NCBI RefSeq assembly: GCF_000803645.1
Contig: NZ_CP009122.1
Coordinates: 2,270,501 to 2,334,500 of the forward strand
Source: Sphingopyxis fribergensis
GTDB taxonomy: Bacteria; Pseudomonadota; Alphaproteobacteria; Sphingomonadales; Sphingomonadaceae
DNA: 64,000 nt
Reading direction: 5' to 3'
Shown: positions 1 to 9,530 of the stretch, one piece after another
Layout of the letters: each line of letters begins with the position of its first letter
Numbering within the stretch: position 1 is the first letter of the stretch
Made by a program: the position numbers and the translations under genes
The notes under the pieces: generated by a model
Told to the model about the DNA's origin: nothing
The model's database searches: none
The model's input: the letters and a program-made list of their open reading frames with translations, nothing else

Positions 1-54
1 CGTCCGACCCTCAGATTCGTAGTCTGATGCTCTATCCAGCTGAGCTACGGGTGC
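1..54 (-). tRNA. tRNA-Arg (anticodon ACG), partial
   Basis: Read on the minus strand, the sequence starts GCACCCGTAGCTC and has a D-arm followed by an anticodon stem TCAGA/TCTGA closing a seven-base loop CTACGAA. This gives anticodon ACG (arginine, read as ICG). The T-arm and 3' acceptor half lie beyond the left edge of the window, so the gene is partial. The assignment rests on the cloverleaf 5' half only. Confidence 0.93.
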
Positions 55-98
55 GTGGAGACGCGCCTTTAAGACCCGTCGCGCAGGGGCGCAACCCC

Positions 99-626
99 CT
101 ATTTCAGCTTTGTGACCGTTCCACACGACGATTGGCGGCGTATCGCGTCGAGCCTACCGATTTCCGCGGGATCCTTCAGCAAAAGGCGGATCAACGCGAT
201 GCCGTGATCATGGTTGGTGCGGACAACGTCGGCACCTTTCGGCACCGACTGCCCGGCGCGCGCGACGATGATTCGAAACGGCTTGCCGCCCGCCTCGACG
301 TCGTTGCGCACGAAAATCACGTCGGTCGCGGCATCGAAGATGCTGAGCGAACTATAACGCCCTTCGACCGGCGTGACGTCGATCGAGACCGGTCCTGCTG
401 ACAGATCATAAGGGCAGCTTGAATAAGCCAGATCAGGGCTGGGCCGCACGACCGGCTGATATCCGGACGTCGCGAGATTGGCGTAGGACATGCGATTGAC
501 GCCGCCCTGCCCCAGCCGTTCCATCGCCACGCTCATCAGGCCATAGGGAATCGCCCAGATCGCGGCATAGGCCGTGACGGCCGCGACGATCAGGCCGAAG
601 GCGACCGGGCCGAGCCAACCCCGCAT
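99..626 (-). CDS. DUF1254 domain protein, small exported form
   Basis: A 175-residue protein with one N-terminal hydrophobic segment (about residues 5-27), followed by a compact domain resembling the short form of DUF1254. The core has the pattern SxCPYDLSAGPVSIDVTPVE and a later GGKPFRIIVARAGQ strand pair. DUF1254 proteins are usually encoded beside DUF1214 proteins, and here the ATG lies one base from the stop of the DUF1214 gene, so the two are almost certainly cotranscribed. The biochemical role is unknown. The hydrophobic leader suggests an inner-membrane-anchored or periplasmic protein. Confidence 0.8.
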   Translation of the reverse strand: MRGWLGPVAFGLIVAAVTAYAAIWAIPYGLMSVAMERLGQGGVNRMSYANLATSGYQPVVRPSPDLAYSSCPYDLSAGPVSIDVTPVEGRYSSLSIFDAATDVIFVRNDVEAGGKPFRIIVARAGQSVPKGADVVRTNHDHGIALIRLLLKDPAEIGRLDAIRRQSSCGTVTKLK

Positions 627-627
627 C

Positions 628-1203
628 TCAGCAGCCCTCCTTCACGATTTGCGGGAGCACGGCCTTTTGCGGGTCGGCGCGGAACGCCTTGCCGGGATTG
701 TACATCCGCAAGGTAAGGTGGAAGGGCTGGCCCTTCGTTCCCGGCAACCACGCGCCATCGGCCGGTTTTGTGGGAGCGATGGTGACGCGCCATTCGCCGT
801 TGGTATCGAGCGCGACATTCGCGCCGTTCACCGACCAAAGCTTTGCCGGATTGGCGACGAGATAGCCCGCCTCGTCATAAATGGTGACGCTCCACCAGCG
901 CGCATCGAGCGCCGGACCCGACAGGCGATAACGGCAGTTGCCGTCGAGCGTTGCGCCCGTGGCGTCGGCTTCGGCCGACCAATAGACGGTTTCCTTCGCG
1001 GGAAGCGCGAGCAGCCCGGCGCGCGCAACCACCGCGCGCGTGATCGGATCGGTGGCCTTCGTGCCATAGCCGAGCGAGGTACTCCACGGACCGTTCTCGA
1101 TCGCGCCACCGCGCAAGCCGCTGCCGGTCAGCGCCCATGCGGCGCCGAGCCCCACCGCCAAGCCGCCCACCAAGGTGATCGCATAGCGGTGCCAGCTCTT
1201 CAT
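628..1203 (-). CDS. DUF1214 domain protein
   Basis: A 191-residue protein starting MKSWHRYAITL at 1203, with a hydrophobic segment at residues 6-27. The remainder matches DUF1214: a central AKETVYWSAEAD segment, DARWWSVTIYDEAGYLV, and a C-terminal LTLRMYNPGKAF. DUF1214 modules normally occur downstream of, or fused to, DUF1254 modules, and the partner gene follows immediately. The open frame continues upstream into ppdK, but the start at 1203 is chosen because the leader begins there and it clears the ppdK stop by 14 bases. Function is not established. Confidence 0.83.
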   Translation of the reverse strand: MKSWHRYAITLVGGLAVGLGAAWALTGSGLRGGAIENGPWSTSLGYGTKATDPITRAVVARAGLLALPAKETVYWSAEADATGATLDGNCRYRLSGPALDARWWSVTIYDEAGYLVANPAKLWSVNGANVALDTNGEWRVTIAPTKPADGAWLPGTKGQPFHLTLRMYNPGKAFRADPQKAVLPQIVKEGC

Positions 1204-1217
1204 GCGGTTTCCCCCTG

Positions 1218-3881
1218 TTATTTGCCCTTTTTCAGCGCAGCCTGAGCGGCCGCGAGCCGGGCGATGGGCACACGGTAGGGCGAGGCGCTGACATAGTCGA
1301 GGCCGGTTTTTTCGCAGAAATGGATGCTCGGCGCGTCGCCGCCATGTTCGCCGCAGATGCCGAGCTTGACGTCGGGGCGCGCCTTGCGACCGCGGTCGGC
1401 GGCGATCTCGATAAGCTGGCCGACCCCTTCGACGTCGAGGCTGACGAACGGGTCGGTCAGGAAGATGCCCTTGTCGACATATTGCGTCAGAAAGCGGCCC
1501 GCATCGTCGCGGCTGATGCCGATCGTCGTCTGCGTCAGGTCGTTGGTGCCGAAAGAGAAGAATTCGGCGGTCTCGGCGATCTCGCCCGCCATCAATGCGG
1601 CGCGCGGCAGTTCGATCATCGTGCCGACGAGGTAAGCGATCTCGCGGCCCTTCTCGTCGAACACCGCTTTCGCCTGTGCATCGACGACCGCCTTCATCAG
1701 GTCGAACTCTCGGCGCGTTGCAACGAGCGGAATCATCACCTCGGGAATCGGCGCTGCGCCCGTTTCGGCGGCGACGTCGCACGCCGCCTCGAAGATCGCG
1801 CGTGCCTGCATCTCGTAGATTTCGGGATAAGTGACGCCGAGGCGGCACCCACGATGGCCAAGCATCGGGTTGAATTCGTGCAGCTCGTTCGCGCGCGCCT
1901 TCAGCGCTTCGATGCCGACGCCCGCAGCCGCAGCAACGTCGGCGAAATCCTCTTCGCGCGTCGGCAGAAATTCGTGGAGCGGCGGATCCAGCAGACGGAT
2001 GGTGACGGGCAGCCCCGCCATCACGCCGAAGATCGCGGCAAAATCGCCGCGCTGTTCGGGCAGCAATTTCGCGAGCGCAGCGCGGCGGCCGGCTTCATTC
2101 TCCGCGAGGATCATCTCGCGCACCGCGGTGATGCGCGCGGCGTCGAAGAACATATGCTCGGTGCGGCAGAGCCCGATGCCTTCGGCACCGAAATCGCGCG
2201 CGACCTGCGCATCCTGCGGCGTTTCGGCGTTGGCGCGCACCTTCATGCGGCGAACCTTGTCGGCCCACACCATCAGCGTGCCGAAATCGCCGACGAGTTC
2301 GGGCAACAGCGTCTTGACCTCACCCGCCATCACTTCGCCGGTGGAACCGTCGAGGGTCAATATGTCGCCTTCGCGGAGTTCACGTCCGCCAACACGCAGC
2401 ACGCGCGCATTGCCGTCGATCGACAGCCCGCCGGCACCCGAGACGCAGGGGCGGCCCATGCCGCGAGCGACGACCGCAGCGTGTGACGTCATGCCGCCGC
2501 GGGCGGTGAGGATGCCCTTTGCGGCGTGCATGCCGTGGATGTCCTCAGGCGATGTTTCGACGCGTACCAGAATCACCGCCTCGCCCATTTCTGCAGCCTT
2601 TTCAGCGCCGTCGGCGGTGAACATGATTTTACCCGACGCCGCGCCGGGGCTGGCGGGAAGGCCCTTGGTCAGCACGTCACGCGGCGCATCGGGGTCGAGC
2701 GTCGGGTGGAGCAGCTGATCGAGCGCACCGGGATCGACGCGGCCGACGGCTTCTTCTTCGGTGATCAGCCCTTCGGCCGCCATGTCGACGGCGATCTTGA
2801 GCGCTGCCTTGGCGGTGCGCTTGCCGCTGCGCGTTTGCAGCATCCAGAGCGTCCCGCGTTCGACGGTGAACTCGATATCCTGCATGTCGCGATAATGCGT
2901 TTCGAGCGTGTCGAAGACGCGGCCGAGCTCCTCGAAGGTCTCGGGCATCGCTTCTTCCATCGACAGCGGTTTGGCGCCCGCCTTTTCGCGCGCGACCTTG
3001 GTGAGGTACTGCGGCGTGCGGATGCCCGCGACCACATCCTCGCCCTGCGCGTTGATCAACCATTCGCCGTACCAGGCGCGCTCACCGGTCGCGGGATCGC
3101 GGGTGAAGGCGACGCCAGTGGCCGAGGTATCGCCCATATTGCCGAACACCATCGCCTGGATATTGACCGCGGTGCCCCATTCGGCGGGGATCGAGTTCAA
3201 CCGGCGATAGACCTTCGCGCGGTCGCTTTCCCAGCTCGCGAACACGGCGCCAACCGCGCCCCACAGCTGGTCGTTGGGTTCCTGCGGGAACGGCGCGCCG
3301 GTTTCGCGCTCGACGATCGCCTGATATTCCTTGACGAGCGCTTGCCAGTCTTCAGCCGACATCTCGGTGTCGAGGTAGAAGCCCCTGTCTTCCTTGGCGA
3401 TTTCGAGCGCTTCCTCGAACTCGGCATGGTCGAGGCCCATGACGACGTCGGCGTACATCTGGACGAAGCGGCGATAGCTGTCCCAAGCGAAGCGCGGGTC
3501 GCCCGACGCGTCGGACAGGCCGACGACGGTGCGGTCGTTGAGCCCGAGGTTGAGCACAGTGTCCATCATCCCCGGCATAGACACGCGTGCGCCCGAACGG
3601 ACCGAGACGAGCAAAGGATCGGCAGCGTCGCCGAATGTTTTACCGGTGATCCCCTCGATATGCGCGATGCCCGCGGCAACCTCTTCGATCAGGCCAGCGG
3701 GGAATTGCTCACCATTGGCGTAGTAGGCGGCGCAGACGTCGGTGGTGATCGTAAAGCCCGGGGGCACCGGCAGGCCGATCGAGGCCATTTCGGCGAGGTT
3801 CGACCCCTTGCCGCCCAGTAATTCCTTCGACCGCTCGCTCGTCGTCGCGTCGCCGCCGAAAAGATGCACCATCGTCGTCAT
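1218..3881 (-). CDS. ppdK: Pyruvate, phosphate dikinase
   Basis: An 887-residue PPDK, full length for the family (about 870-890). It interconverts pyruvate, ATP and Pi with PEP, AMP and PPi in the cytoplasm, linking glycolysis and gluconeogenesis. Order: N-terminal ATP-grasp half (GGKGSNLAEM near residue 24, later SVRSGARVSMPGMMDTVLNL), central phosphohistidine domain with GGMTSHAAVVARGMG around the catalytic His, and a C-terminal PEP/pyruvate barrel with LCRTEHMFF, GTNDLTQTT and GICGEHGGD. The ATG at 3881 is preceded by AGGAG seven bases upstream. A longer reading from 3932 has no comparable site. It is followed by the DUF1214/DUF1254 pair after 14 bases. Confidence 0.97.
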   Translation of the reverse strand: MTTMVHLFGGDATTSERSKELLGGKGSNLAEMASIGLPVPPGFTITTDVCAAYYANGEQFPAGLIEEVAAGIAHIEGITGKTFGDAADPLLVSVRSGARVSMPGMMDTVLNLGLNDRTVVGLSDASGDPRFAWDSYRRFVQMYADVVMGLDHAEFEEALEIAKEDRGFYLDTEMSAEDWQALVKEYQAIVERETGAPFPQEPNDQLWGAVGAVFASWESDRAKVYRRLNSIPAEWGTAVNIQAMVFGNMGDTSATGVAFTRDPATGERAWYGEWLINAQGEDVVAGIRTPQYLTKVAREKAGAKPLSMEEAMPETFEELGRVFDTLETHYRDMQDIEFTVERGTLWMLQTRSGKRTAKAALKIAVDMAAEGLITEEEAVGRVDPGALDQLLHPTLDPDAPRDVLTKGLPASPGAASGKIMFTADGAEKAAEMGEAVILVRVETSPEDIHGMHAAKGILTARGGMTSHAAVVARGMGRPCVSGAGGLSIDGNARVLRVGGRELREGDILTLDGSTGEVMAGEVKTLLPELVGDFGTLMVWADKVRRMKVRANAETPQDAQVARDFGAEGIGLCRTEHMFFDAARITAVREMILAENEAGRRAALAKLLPEQRGDFAAIFGVMAGLPVTIRLLDPPLHEFLPTREEDFADVAAAAGVGIEALKARANELHEFNPMLGHRGCRLGVTYPEIYEMQARAIFEAACDVAAETGAAPIPEVMIPLVATRREFDLMKAVVDAQAKAVFDEKGREIAYLVGTMIELPRAALMAGEIAETAEFFSFGTNDLTQTTIGISRDDAGRFLTQYVDKGIFLTDPFVSLDVEGVGQLIEIAADRGRKARPDVKLGICGEHGGDAPSIHFCEKTGLDYVSASPYRVPIARLAAAQAALKKGK

Positions 3882-3983
3882 ATGTAGCTCCTGCTGCCCC
3901 GGGGAGGAGGTTGCGGCTGGGTAGGTATGCAATCGCGCTTCGTCGATTCAGTTTTGCTTCGTTCGTTCAAAGGGGCCGTAGGG

Positions 3984-6176
3984 TCAGCCCTCGATCTTCG
4001 AGAAATCGGCGACGCCATGCACCGCGCCGGTAAAGCGCGCGAGCAGGCCGAGGCGATAGGCGCGGACCGCTTCGTCGGGGTCGTTGACCATCACGCCGTC
4101 GAAAAAGGCGTCGATCGGGGCGCGGAGGCTGGCGAGCGCGGCCATCGCGTCGGTAAAGCGCTCCTCGGCCACCGCAGCTGAGGCTGCGGGTTCGGCGGCG
4201 TCTAGCGCCTTGAGCAAAGTCGCGTCCGCGTCCGTCGGCGACGTCGCGGCGGCGGTCCCGCTCACCTCGCCCGCCTGCTTGAGGATATTCGCGGCGCGCT
4301 TGTAGCCCGCGAGCAGGTTCGTGCCGTCCTCGGTCGCCATGAACGCCTGTAACGCCTTCACGCGCGCAAGCAGGCGAACAAGATCATCCTCGCCGCCGAG
4401 CGCGAACACGGCGTCGATCAGGTCGTGACGGACGCCAGCTTCGCGCTGCTGGACCTTGAGGCGGTCGGCGAGAAAGACCGCAAGCTCCGGCAAGAGCTGT
4501 TTCCACGGGTCAAAGAAGTGCTTTGCCAGCTCTTCATCGGACATCCTGATGCTTTGAGCTTTTTCCTTAATGGCAGAGCTGCTGCCTTTCGGATCATCGA
4601 GCGCCGCAAGGTACATGTACCAAGTGGACCACTTTTCGCCCGAGAGCTCCTGAGCGGCGGAGATCTTGAAGGATTCAGCCAGAAAAGCCGGAAAGGAAGC
4701 TCTGACTCGATTATTCAGAACAAGGGATATGATACCGATGGCAGCTCGTCGCAGAGCAAACGGATCCTTTGATCCCGTTGGAGGCATGCCCTTCCAAAAA
4801 AAGCCGACTAACGTATCCAGCTTATCCGCCAACGCCACAGCCACCGTCACCGGCGCCGTCGGCACGTCATCGCCCTGCCCGACCGGCTTGTAATGGTCGC
4901 GGACCGCGTCGGCGACGGCATCGGGCAGACCTTCGGCGCGGGCGTAATAGCCGCCCATCAGGCCTTGCAATTCGGGGAATTCGCCGACCATTTCGGTGAC
5001 GAGATCGGCCTTTGCCAGCTCGGCTGCCTGCCTCGCGAGTGCGGGGTCGCAGTTCGGGACGATGCATTCGCTCGCCAGCCATTCGGCGAGCCTTGCGACG
5101 CGCTCGACCTTGTCGGCGACAGTGCCGAGCTTTTCGTGGAAGGTGATGCGGTCGAGCTTCTTGGCGTGATCTTCCAGCTTCGTCTTGCGATCCTGGTCCC
5201 AGAAGAAGCGCGCGTCGGACAATCGCGCCGCGAGCACCTTGCGGTTGCCCGCGACGATCTCCGCCCCTCCATCGACTGCGTCGATGTTCGCGGTGCAGAC
5301 GAAGCCGTTCGCGAGCTTACCGCTCGCATCGTTCACGACGAAATATTTCTGGTTCACGCGCGCAGTGAGCTGAATGACCTCGGGCGGCACCTCCAGAAAC
5401 GCTTCGTCGAAGCGGCCGAGCAGCGGCACGGGCCATTCGGTGAGGCCGGCATTCTCGATCACCAGCCCCTCGTCCTCGACAAGCGTCAGCCCGGCGTCGG
5501 CCGCGGCCTTGGCGGCGCCGTCGCGGATGATCGACTGGCGTTCTTCATGGTCGACGATGACGTGGCAGGCGCGGAGCTTTTCGGCATAGTCCGACGCTGA
5601 GCCGATCGTAATCTCGCCCGGGCAATGGAAACGGTGGCCGCGCGTTGCGAAACCGGCGGAAATCCCGCTAACTTCACACGCAACGAGGTCTTCGCCAAAG
5701 ATCGCGACGATGCCCGACAGCGGGCGCACCCAGCGCAGGCTTTCGCTGCTCGCGCTCGCCTTGCCCCAGCGCATCGACTTGGGCCAGGCGAAGGCGCGGA
5801 TGATCGCGGGGATCGCCTCGGCCAGCACCTCGGCGGTCGCGCGGCCGGGCTTGTCGATCACGGCGAAGTATACGCCGTCGCGGTCTTCGAGCTGGTCCTG
5901 CGTCAGGCCAGTCTTCCGCAAGAAGCCTTCGAGCGCCTGCGGCGGCGCGCTGCTGCGCGGGCCTTTGAGTTCTTCGCTGACCGCAGCCGTCGCATCGGGC
6001 AAGCCCTTGGCAATCAGTGCAAGGCGGCGCGGCGTCGACCAGATAGTGAGGTCGCCCGTTTCAAGACCCGCGGCAGAAAGCTGCGCACGGAACAGCTTTT
6101 CAAGCTCAGCGCGCGCGCCGGCCTGCATCCGCGCCGGGATTTCTTCGCTGCGCAGTTCGAGAAGAAAATCGGTCAC
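3984..6176 (-). CDS. glyS: Glycyl-tRNA synthetase beta subunit
   Basis: A 730-residue beta subunit of the bacterial alpha2beta2 glycyl-tRNA synthetase. The N terminus [16 protein letters not shown] is the family signature, and the C-terminal third (anticodon-binding-like) includes [20 protein letters not shown]. It recognises tRNA-Gly and works with GlyQ. The start is taken as the GTG at 6176, because GTG and the glyQ stop form a GTGA overlap typical of coupled subunits. A GTG three codons upstream is possible. A polar stretch around residues 465-540 (protein numbering) uses rarer codons than its surroundings but does not break the frame. Confidence 0.97.
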   Translation of the reverse strand: MTDFLLELRSEEIPARMQAGARAELEKLFRAQLSAAGLETGDLTIWSTPRRLALIAKGLPDATAAVSEELKGPRSSAPPQALEGFLRKTGLTQDQLEDRDGVYFAVIDKPGRATAEVLAEAIPAIIRAFAWPKSMRWGKASASSESLRWVRPLSGIVAIFGEDLVACEVSGISAGFATRGHRFHCPGEITIGSASDYAEKLRACHVIVDHEERQSIIRDGAAKAAADAGLTLVEDEGLVIENAGLTEWPVPLLGRFDEAFLEVPPEVIQLTARVNQKYFVVNDASGKLANGFVCTANIDAVDGGAEIVAGNRKVLAARLSDARFFWDQDRKTKLEDHAKKLDRITFHEKLGTVADKVERVARLAEWLASECIVPNCDPALARQAAELAKADLVTEMVGEFPELQGLMGGYYARAEGLPDAVADAVRDHYKPVGQGDDVPTAPVTVAVALADKLDTLVGFFWKGMPPTGSKDPFALRRAAIGIISLVLNNRVRASFPAFLAESFKISAAQELSGEKWSTWYMYLAALDDPKGSSSAIKEKAQSIRMSDEELAKHFFDPWKQLLPELAVFLADRLKVQQREAGVRHDLIDAVFALGGEDDLVRLLARVKALQAFMATEDGTNLLAGYKRAANILKQAGEVSGTAAATSPTDADATLLKALDAAEPAASAAVAEERFTDAMAALASLRAPIDAFFDGVMVNDPDEAVRAYRLGLLARFTGAVHGVADFSKIEG

Positions 6177-7096
6177 AGCGTCCACCCCGGATATTTAGCG
6201 GCCCAGCGCTCGGACTGGCTGTCGATCCACGCCTTGCAGCTGCCTTTGGCGAGGTCGCGGACGCGCGCCATGTAATTGGCGCGCTCCTGTACGCTGATCA
6301 CGCCGCGCGCCTGAAGCAGGTTGAACAAATGGCTCGCCTCGATCGCCTGGTCATAGGCGGCGAGCGGCACGTTCGCTTCGATCGCGCGCTGGCATTCAGC
6401 CTCGGCGGCCTTGAATCCCGCAAACAAGGTATCGGTGTCGGCGACCTCGAAATTCCATTTCGAGAACTGCTTTTCATTCTCGAGGAAGACGTCGCCATAG
6501 CTGACCGCCGCGACATCGCCGACCGCGTCGGAGAAGCGCAGGTCGTACACATTGTCGACATTCTGGATATACATGGCGAGGCGTTCGAGGCCGTAGGTCA
6601 GCTCGCCCGCGACGGGTTTGCAGTCGAAGCCGCCCATCTGCTGGAAATAAGTGAACTGGGTGACCTCCATCCCATCGCACCAGACTTCCCAGCCCAGCCC
6701 CCAGGCGCCGAGCGTCGGCGATTCCCAGTCGTCCTCGACGAAGCGGATGTCGTGGAGCAGCGGGTCGATGCCAATCGCGGCGAGGCTGCCCAGATATTGT
6801 TCCTGCAGGTCGGCGGGCGAAGGCTTCAGGATCACCTGATACTGGTAATAATGCTGCAGCCGGTTCGGGTTTTCGCCATAGCGGCCGTCGGTTGGGCGGC
6901 GGCTCGGCTGGACATAAGCGACGTTCCACGGCTCGGGGCCGAGGCTGCGCAGCGTCGTCGATGGGTGGAAAGTCCCTGCCCCGACGCGCATGTCATAGGG
7001 TTGCAGGATCGCGCAGCCGCGCGCCGCCCAATAGGCGTGCAGCGTCAGGATCATGTCCTGAAAGCTGAGTGGTGTCTTGTCCGCCCCGTCGGCCAC
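6173..7096 (-). CDS. glyQ: Glycyl-tRNA synthetase alpha subunit
   Basis: A 307-residue class II synthetase alpha subunit that charges tRNA-Gly together with GlyS. Diagnostic stretches are the N-terminal [18 protein letters not shown], the motif-2 region [37 protein letters not shown], and the motif-3 segment [11 protein letters not shown]. It overlaps glyS by four bases, so it is the first gene of a two-gene operon. About 235 bases separate its start from the divergent UrcA-family gene, leaving room for both promoters. Confidence 0.98.
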   Translation of the reverse strand: MADGADKTPLSFQDMILTLHAYWAARGCAILQPYDMRVGAGTFHPSTTLRSLGPEPWNVAYVQPSRRPTDGRYGENPNRLQHYYQYQVILKPSPADLQEQYLGSLAAIGIDPLLHDIRFVEDDWESPTLGAWGLGWEVWCDGMEVTQFTYFQQMGGFDCKPVAGELTYGLERLAMYIQNVDNVYDLRFSDAVGDVAAVSYGDVFLENEKQFSKWNFEVADTDTLFAGFKAAEAECQRAIEANVPLAAYDQAIEASHLFNLLQARGVISVQERANYMARVRDLAKGSCKAWIDSQSERWAAKYPGWTL

Positions 7097-7234
7097 TGCC
7101 GGTATTCCTTCGCAGGTGCAAAAATCGTCGCCGCATTGGCCCAGCCATGCCGCACGGTCAAGGCTCCGCGCCTTTCGTCATGGCGCGAAAATGCGCGACT
7201 TGGTCAGGTGTGCGAAACTTTTTGTAAGGTGTTG

Positions 7235-7264
7235 TTGACATGGTCAGCGAATCGCGACATATAG
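7235..7264 (+). promoter_or_regulatory. Candidate sigma-70-like promoter for the UrcA-family gene
   Basis: A perfect TTGACA at 7235-7240 is followed 17-18 bases later by CATATA/ATATAG (7258-7264), about 65 bases before the start of the UrcA-family gene. The -10 is imperfect. It is assigned from sequence match only. Confidence 0.45.
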
Positions 7265-7330
7265 TCATGCATACCTGACATGAAGACAGGTTGAGATGAC
7301 CAAGATCCCGTCGATCCAAGGAGAATAGAC

Positions 7331-7660
7331 ATGATGACCCGCACCCTGATCCTCGCCCTTTCGCTCACCGCCGCTGCTGCGCCCGCCATGGCTGCCGGGA
7401 ACGGAAATCGCACCGTCGAAGTCCGCATCGACGACCTGAACCTGACTCACACGGCGGATCGCGAGCGCCTCGACTCCCGGCTGAAGAATGCAGCGCGCAG
7501 CGTCTGCCGTACCGGTCTTCGCGGCGCGGCCGAAAATGCCCGCCGGTCGGCATGTCTTTCGAATGTCCTTGCCAAGGTCGCCCCTAAGGCCCGGCAGGCG
7601 ATCGCCCGGGCGCAGAACGGCACGCAGCTCGCGCTGCTGATGGTCGACGCGGCCCGGTAA
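7331..7660 (+). CDS. UrcA family protein
   Basis: A 109-residue exported protein. The signal peptide (residues 1-21) ends in PAMAA. The mature part carries the UrcA-family layout VEVRIDDLNLTHTADRERLD followed by RLKNAARSVC and a second Cys in RRSACLSNVLAKV. UrcA-family proteins are small periplasmic proteins common in caulobacters and sphingomonads, with no defined function. AGGAG at 7319-7323 sits seven bases before the ATG, and an adjacent second ATG (7334) is an alternative start. The gene appears monocistronic. Confidence 0.88.
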   Translation: MMTRTLILALSLTAAAAPAMAAGNGNRTVEVRIDDLNLTHTADRERLDSRLKNAARSVCRTGLRGAAENARRSACLSNVLAKVAPKARQAIARAQNGTQLALLMVDAAR

Positions 7661-7895
7661 GACAGGATTGGACGACTTCGCTCCTGCCGTACCTCCCCGG
7701 TGACGGCTGGCGACCTGAGCTGGAGCGCCCTCTTGGATGACGGCGCTCCAGTCTCTTGCCTGGCGAAGGACGATCCGACCCTGCCGCCCCAATCTCCACC
7801 TTCCGCAAGGACCGGACAAAAATTCCCTTCCCCGCCATTTCGATGCGCTATGGGAAGGCCCTGATCCTTCGGATGGAAATGCTGGCGAGGCGCCG

Positions 7896-8108
7896 ATGAA
7901 CAATAAATTGAAAGTGCTCCGCGCGATGCGAAACTGGAGCCAGGCGGAACTCGCCGACCGGCTCGACGTCTCGCGGCAAGCGGTGAACGCGATCGAAACG
8001 GGGAAATATGATCCCTCGCTTCCGCTCGCCTTCAAGCTCGCGCGGCTGTTCGACATGCCGATCGAAGAGATTTTCGATGACGGCCACGAAGGAAACCCCA
8101 ATGACTGA
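7896..8108 (+). CDS. Small XRE-family transcriptional regulator
   Basis: A 70-residue helix-turn-helix protein made of little beyond the DNA-binding domain. MNNKLKVLRAMRNWSQAELA and LDVSRQAVNAIETGKYDPS match the YgzD/Cro-type HTH family, ending in FDMPIEEIFDD. Small regulators of this type are usually encoded next to a membrane protein and act as cytoplasmic repressors. Here the stop overlaps the start of the downstream membrane-protein gene by eight bases, indicating translational coupling. The start is the ATG at 7896, since the open frame upstream shows no conserved sequence. Confidence 0.92.
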   Translation: MNNKLKVLRAMRNWSQAELADRLDVSRQAVNAIETGKYDPSLPLAFKLARLFDMPIEEIFDDGHEGNPND

Positions 8109-8535
8109 GACCCGGAACATGAAACGCCCGATGTCGCCGCGCCAGCGCCGTTATCGCTTCGCGCTGGGCTTCGCCGCCATCCTCGGCGCCATACTCGGCA
8201 TCTGGATGGCGAGCGACCAGCCGGCCGGAAGCCACGGGTTCGATACGGTGCTGGGCGGCGGTCCGCTCAGTGCCAGCTTCGCGATCGGGGCGTCGATCTT
8301 CTGGGGAATCGGCCTAGCGATCTCTCTCATAATCTATCACCGCGCGATCGACGATCATGAAGCGCGGGCTTGGCTCTGGGCGGGGCTCGCCGGCTGGTAC
8401 GCTTTTATCGTTCCCGCTCCGGTATGGTGGGTTCTGAACCGCGCCGGCCTCGCCCCGCCGATTGACACGATGCTGCTGTTTCTACTGTCGATGGCCGCGA
8501 ACGCCATCGTCTGGCTGTGGCTCAAATACCGTTGA
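8101..8535 (+). CDS. Four-helix membrane protein coupled to XRE regulator
   Basis: A 144-residue protein with a basic N terminus (MKRPMSPRQRRYRF) and about four hydrophobic helices (roughly residues 19-38, 58-80, 92-112 and 122-141). It has no recognisable enzymatic motif. The eight-base overlap with the XRE gene suggests that the pair forms a small autoregulated module. Similar HTH-plus-membrane-protein pairs are common in proteobacteria, but their role is not defined. The start at 8101 is supported by the overlap. Confidence 0.75.
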   Translation: MTETRNMKRPMSPRQRRYRFALGFAAILGAILGIWMASDQPAGSHGFDTVLGGGPLSASFAIGASIFWGIGLAISLIIYHRAIDDHEARAWLWAGLAGWYAFIVPAPVWWVLNRAGLAPPIDTMLLFLLSMAANAIVWLWLKYR

Positions 8536-8600
8536 GCATTTTCCACTCCCCTTCCCCGTTCGATCCGGCCATAAGCGCCCGTAACGAAAGTGATTTCCCG

Positions 8601-9530
8601 ATGAAAACCTGGTTCAAGAAGCTCGCCACCACCTGCGCGATCGTCGCCTTCGCGCCGTCCGCAATTCTCCTCGCCGCCCATGCCGCCGAGCCGGCCGCGG
8701 CGGCCGCACCGGCCACGACCGATGCCGATCCCGCACTATGGGTCTTCAAGGACAAGGACACGACCATCTATCTCTTCGGCACCGTCCATGTGCTGAAACC
8801 CGGCCTCGGCTGGTTCGACGAGGCAGTGAAGACGGCGTTCGACAAATCCGACGAGTTGATGCTCGAAATGGTCATGCCCGAGGATCAGGCAGCGATGGTG
8901 AAGGAAATGATGCCACTGGCAATCGACCAAAGCGGCAAGACGCTCTCGTCGCGCCTCGACCCTGAGCAGCTCAAGGCCTATCAGGCGGCGCTGGCGAGCC
9001 TTGGCATCGCGCCGGCGCAGTTCGATATGTTCGAGCCCTGGTTTCCCGCAATGACACTGTCGGTCCTGCCGCTCACCAAGCTCGGTTACGATCCCGAACA
9101 GGGCGTCGAAAAGCTGCTGACGAGCTCGGCCAAAAAGGCCAGCAAGCCGGTCTCGGGCCTCGAAACGCTGGGCCAGCAGCTGGGCTATTTCGATACGCTG
9201 CCCGAAAACCAGCAGGTCAGCTTCCTGAATTCGGTGGTGAGGGATCTCGACAAGCTGGGGCCGCAACTCGACAAGATGGTCGTGCAATGGGCAAAGGGCG
9301 ATCCCGACGCGCTGGCGGTGACGATGAATGAAAGCCTGGCCGAGACGCCCGAACTCGGGAAGGTGCTGCTCTGGGACCGCAATGCCCGCTGGGCCGATCA
9401 GCTGAAAGCCCGGATGGACCAGCCGGGCACGGTGTTCGTCGCGGTTGGCGCGGGGCATCTCGCGGGCGAAAAGAGCGTCCAGGATTATCTGAAAGAACGC
9501 GGCATCATTGCCAAACGGGTCAAATATTGA
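8601..9530 (+). CDS. TraB/GumN family exported protein
   Basis: A 309-residue protein with a signal peptide (about residues 1-30, ending AAHAAEP) and a TraB/GumN (TIKI-type) domain. The first motif is TIYLFGTVHVLKPG and the second is VFVAVGAGHLAGEKSV near the C terminus, where conserved His and acidic residues are thought to form a metal-dependent peptidase-like centre. In bacteria the function is mostly unproven. The ATG at 8601 directly precedes the signal peptide. Its stop overlaps the TTG start of a second TraB/GumN gene, so the two form a tandem pair, probably an old duplication. Confidence 0.9.
   Translation: MKTWFKKLATTCAIVAFAPSAILLAAHAAEPAAAAAPATTDADPALWVFKDKDTTIYLFGTVHVLKPGLGWFDEAVKTAFDKSDELMLEMVMPEDQAAMVKEMMPLAIDQSGKTLSSRLDPEQLKAYQAALASLGIAPAQFDMFEPWFPAMTLSVLPLTKLGYDPEQGVEKLLTSSAKKASKPVSGLETLGQQLGYFDTLPENQQVSFLNSVVRDLDKLGPQLDKMVVQWAKGDPDALAVTMNESLAETPELGKVLLWDRNARWADQLKARMDQPGTVFVAVGAGHLAGEKSVQDYLKERGIIAKRVKY

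Noticed and set aside
2526..3821. 431-codon plus-strand open frame inside ppdK
   Set aside because: It is antisense to a full-length, motif-complete PPDK; the Arg/His/Gly-rich translation is typical of the shadow of a high-GC gene.
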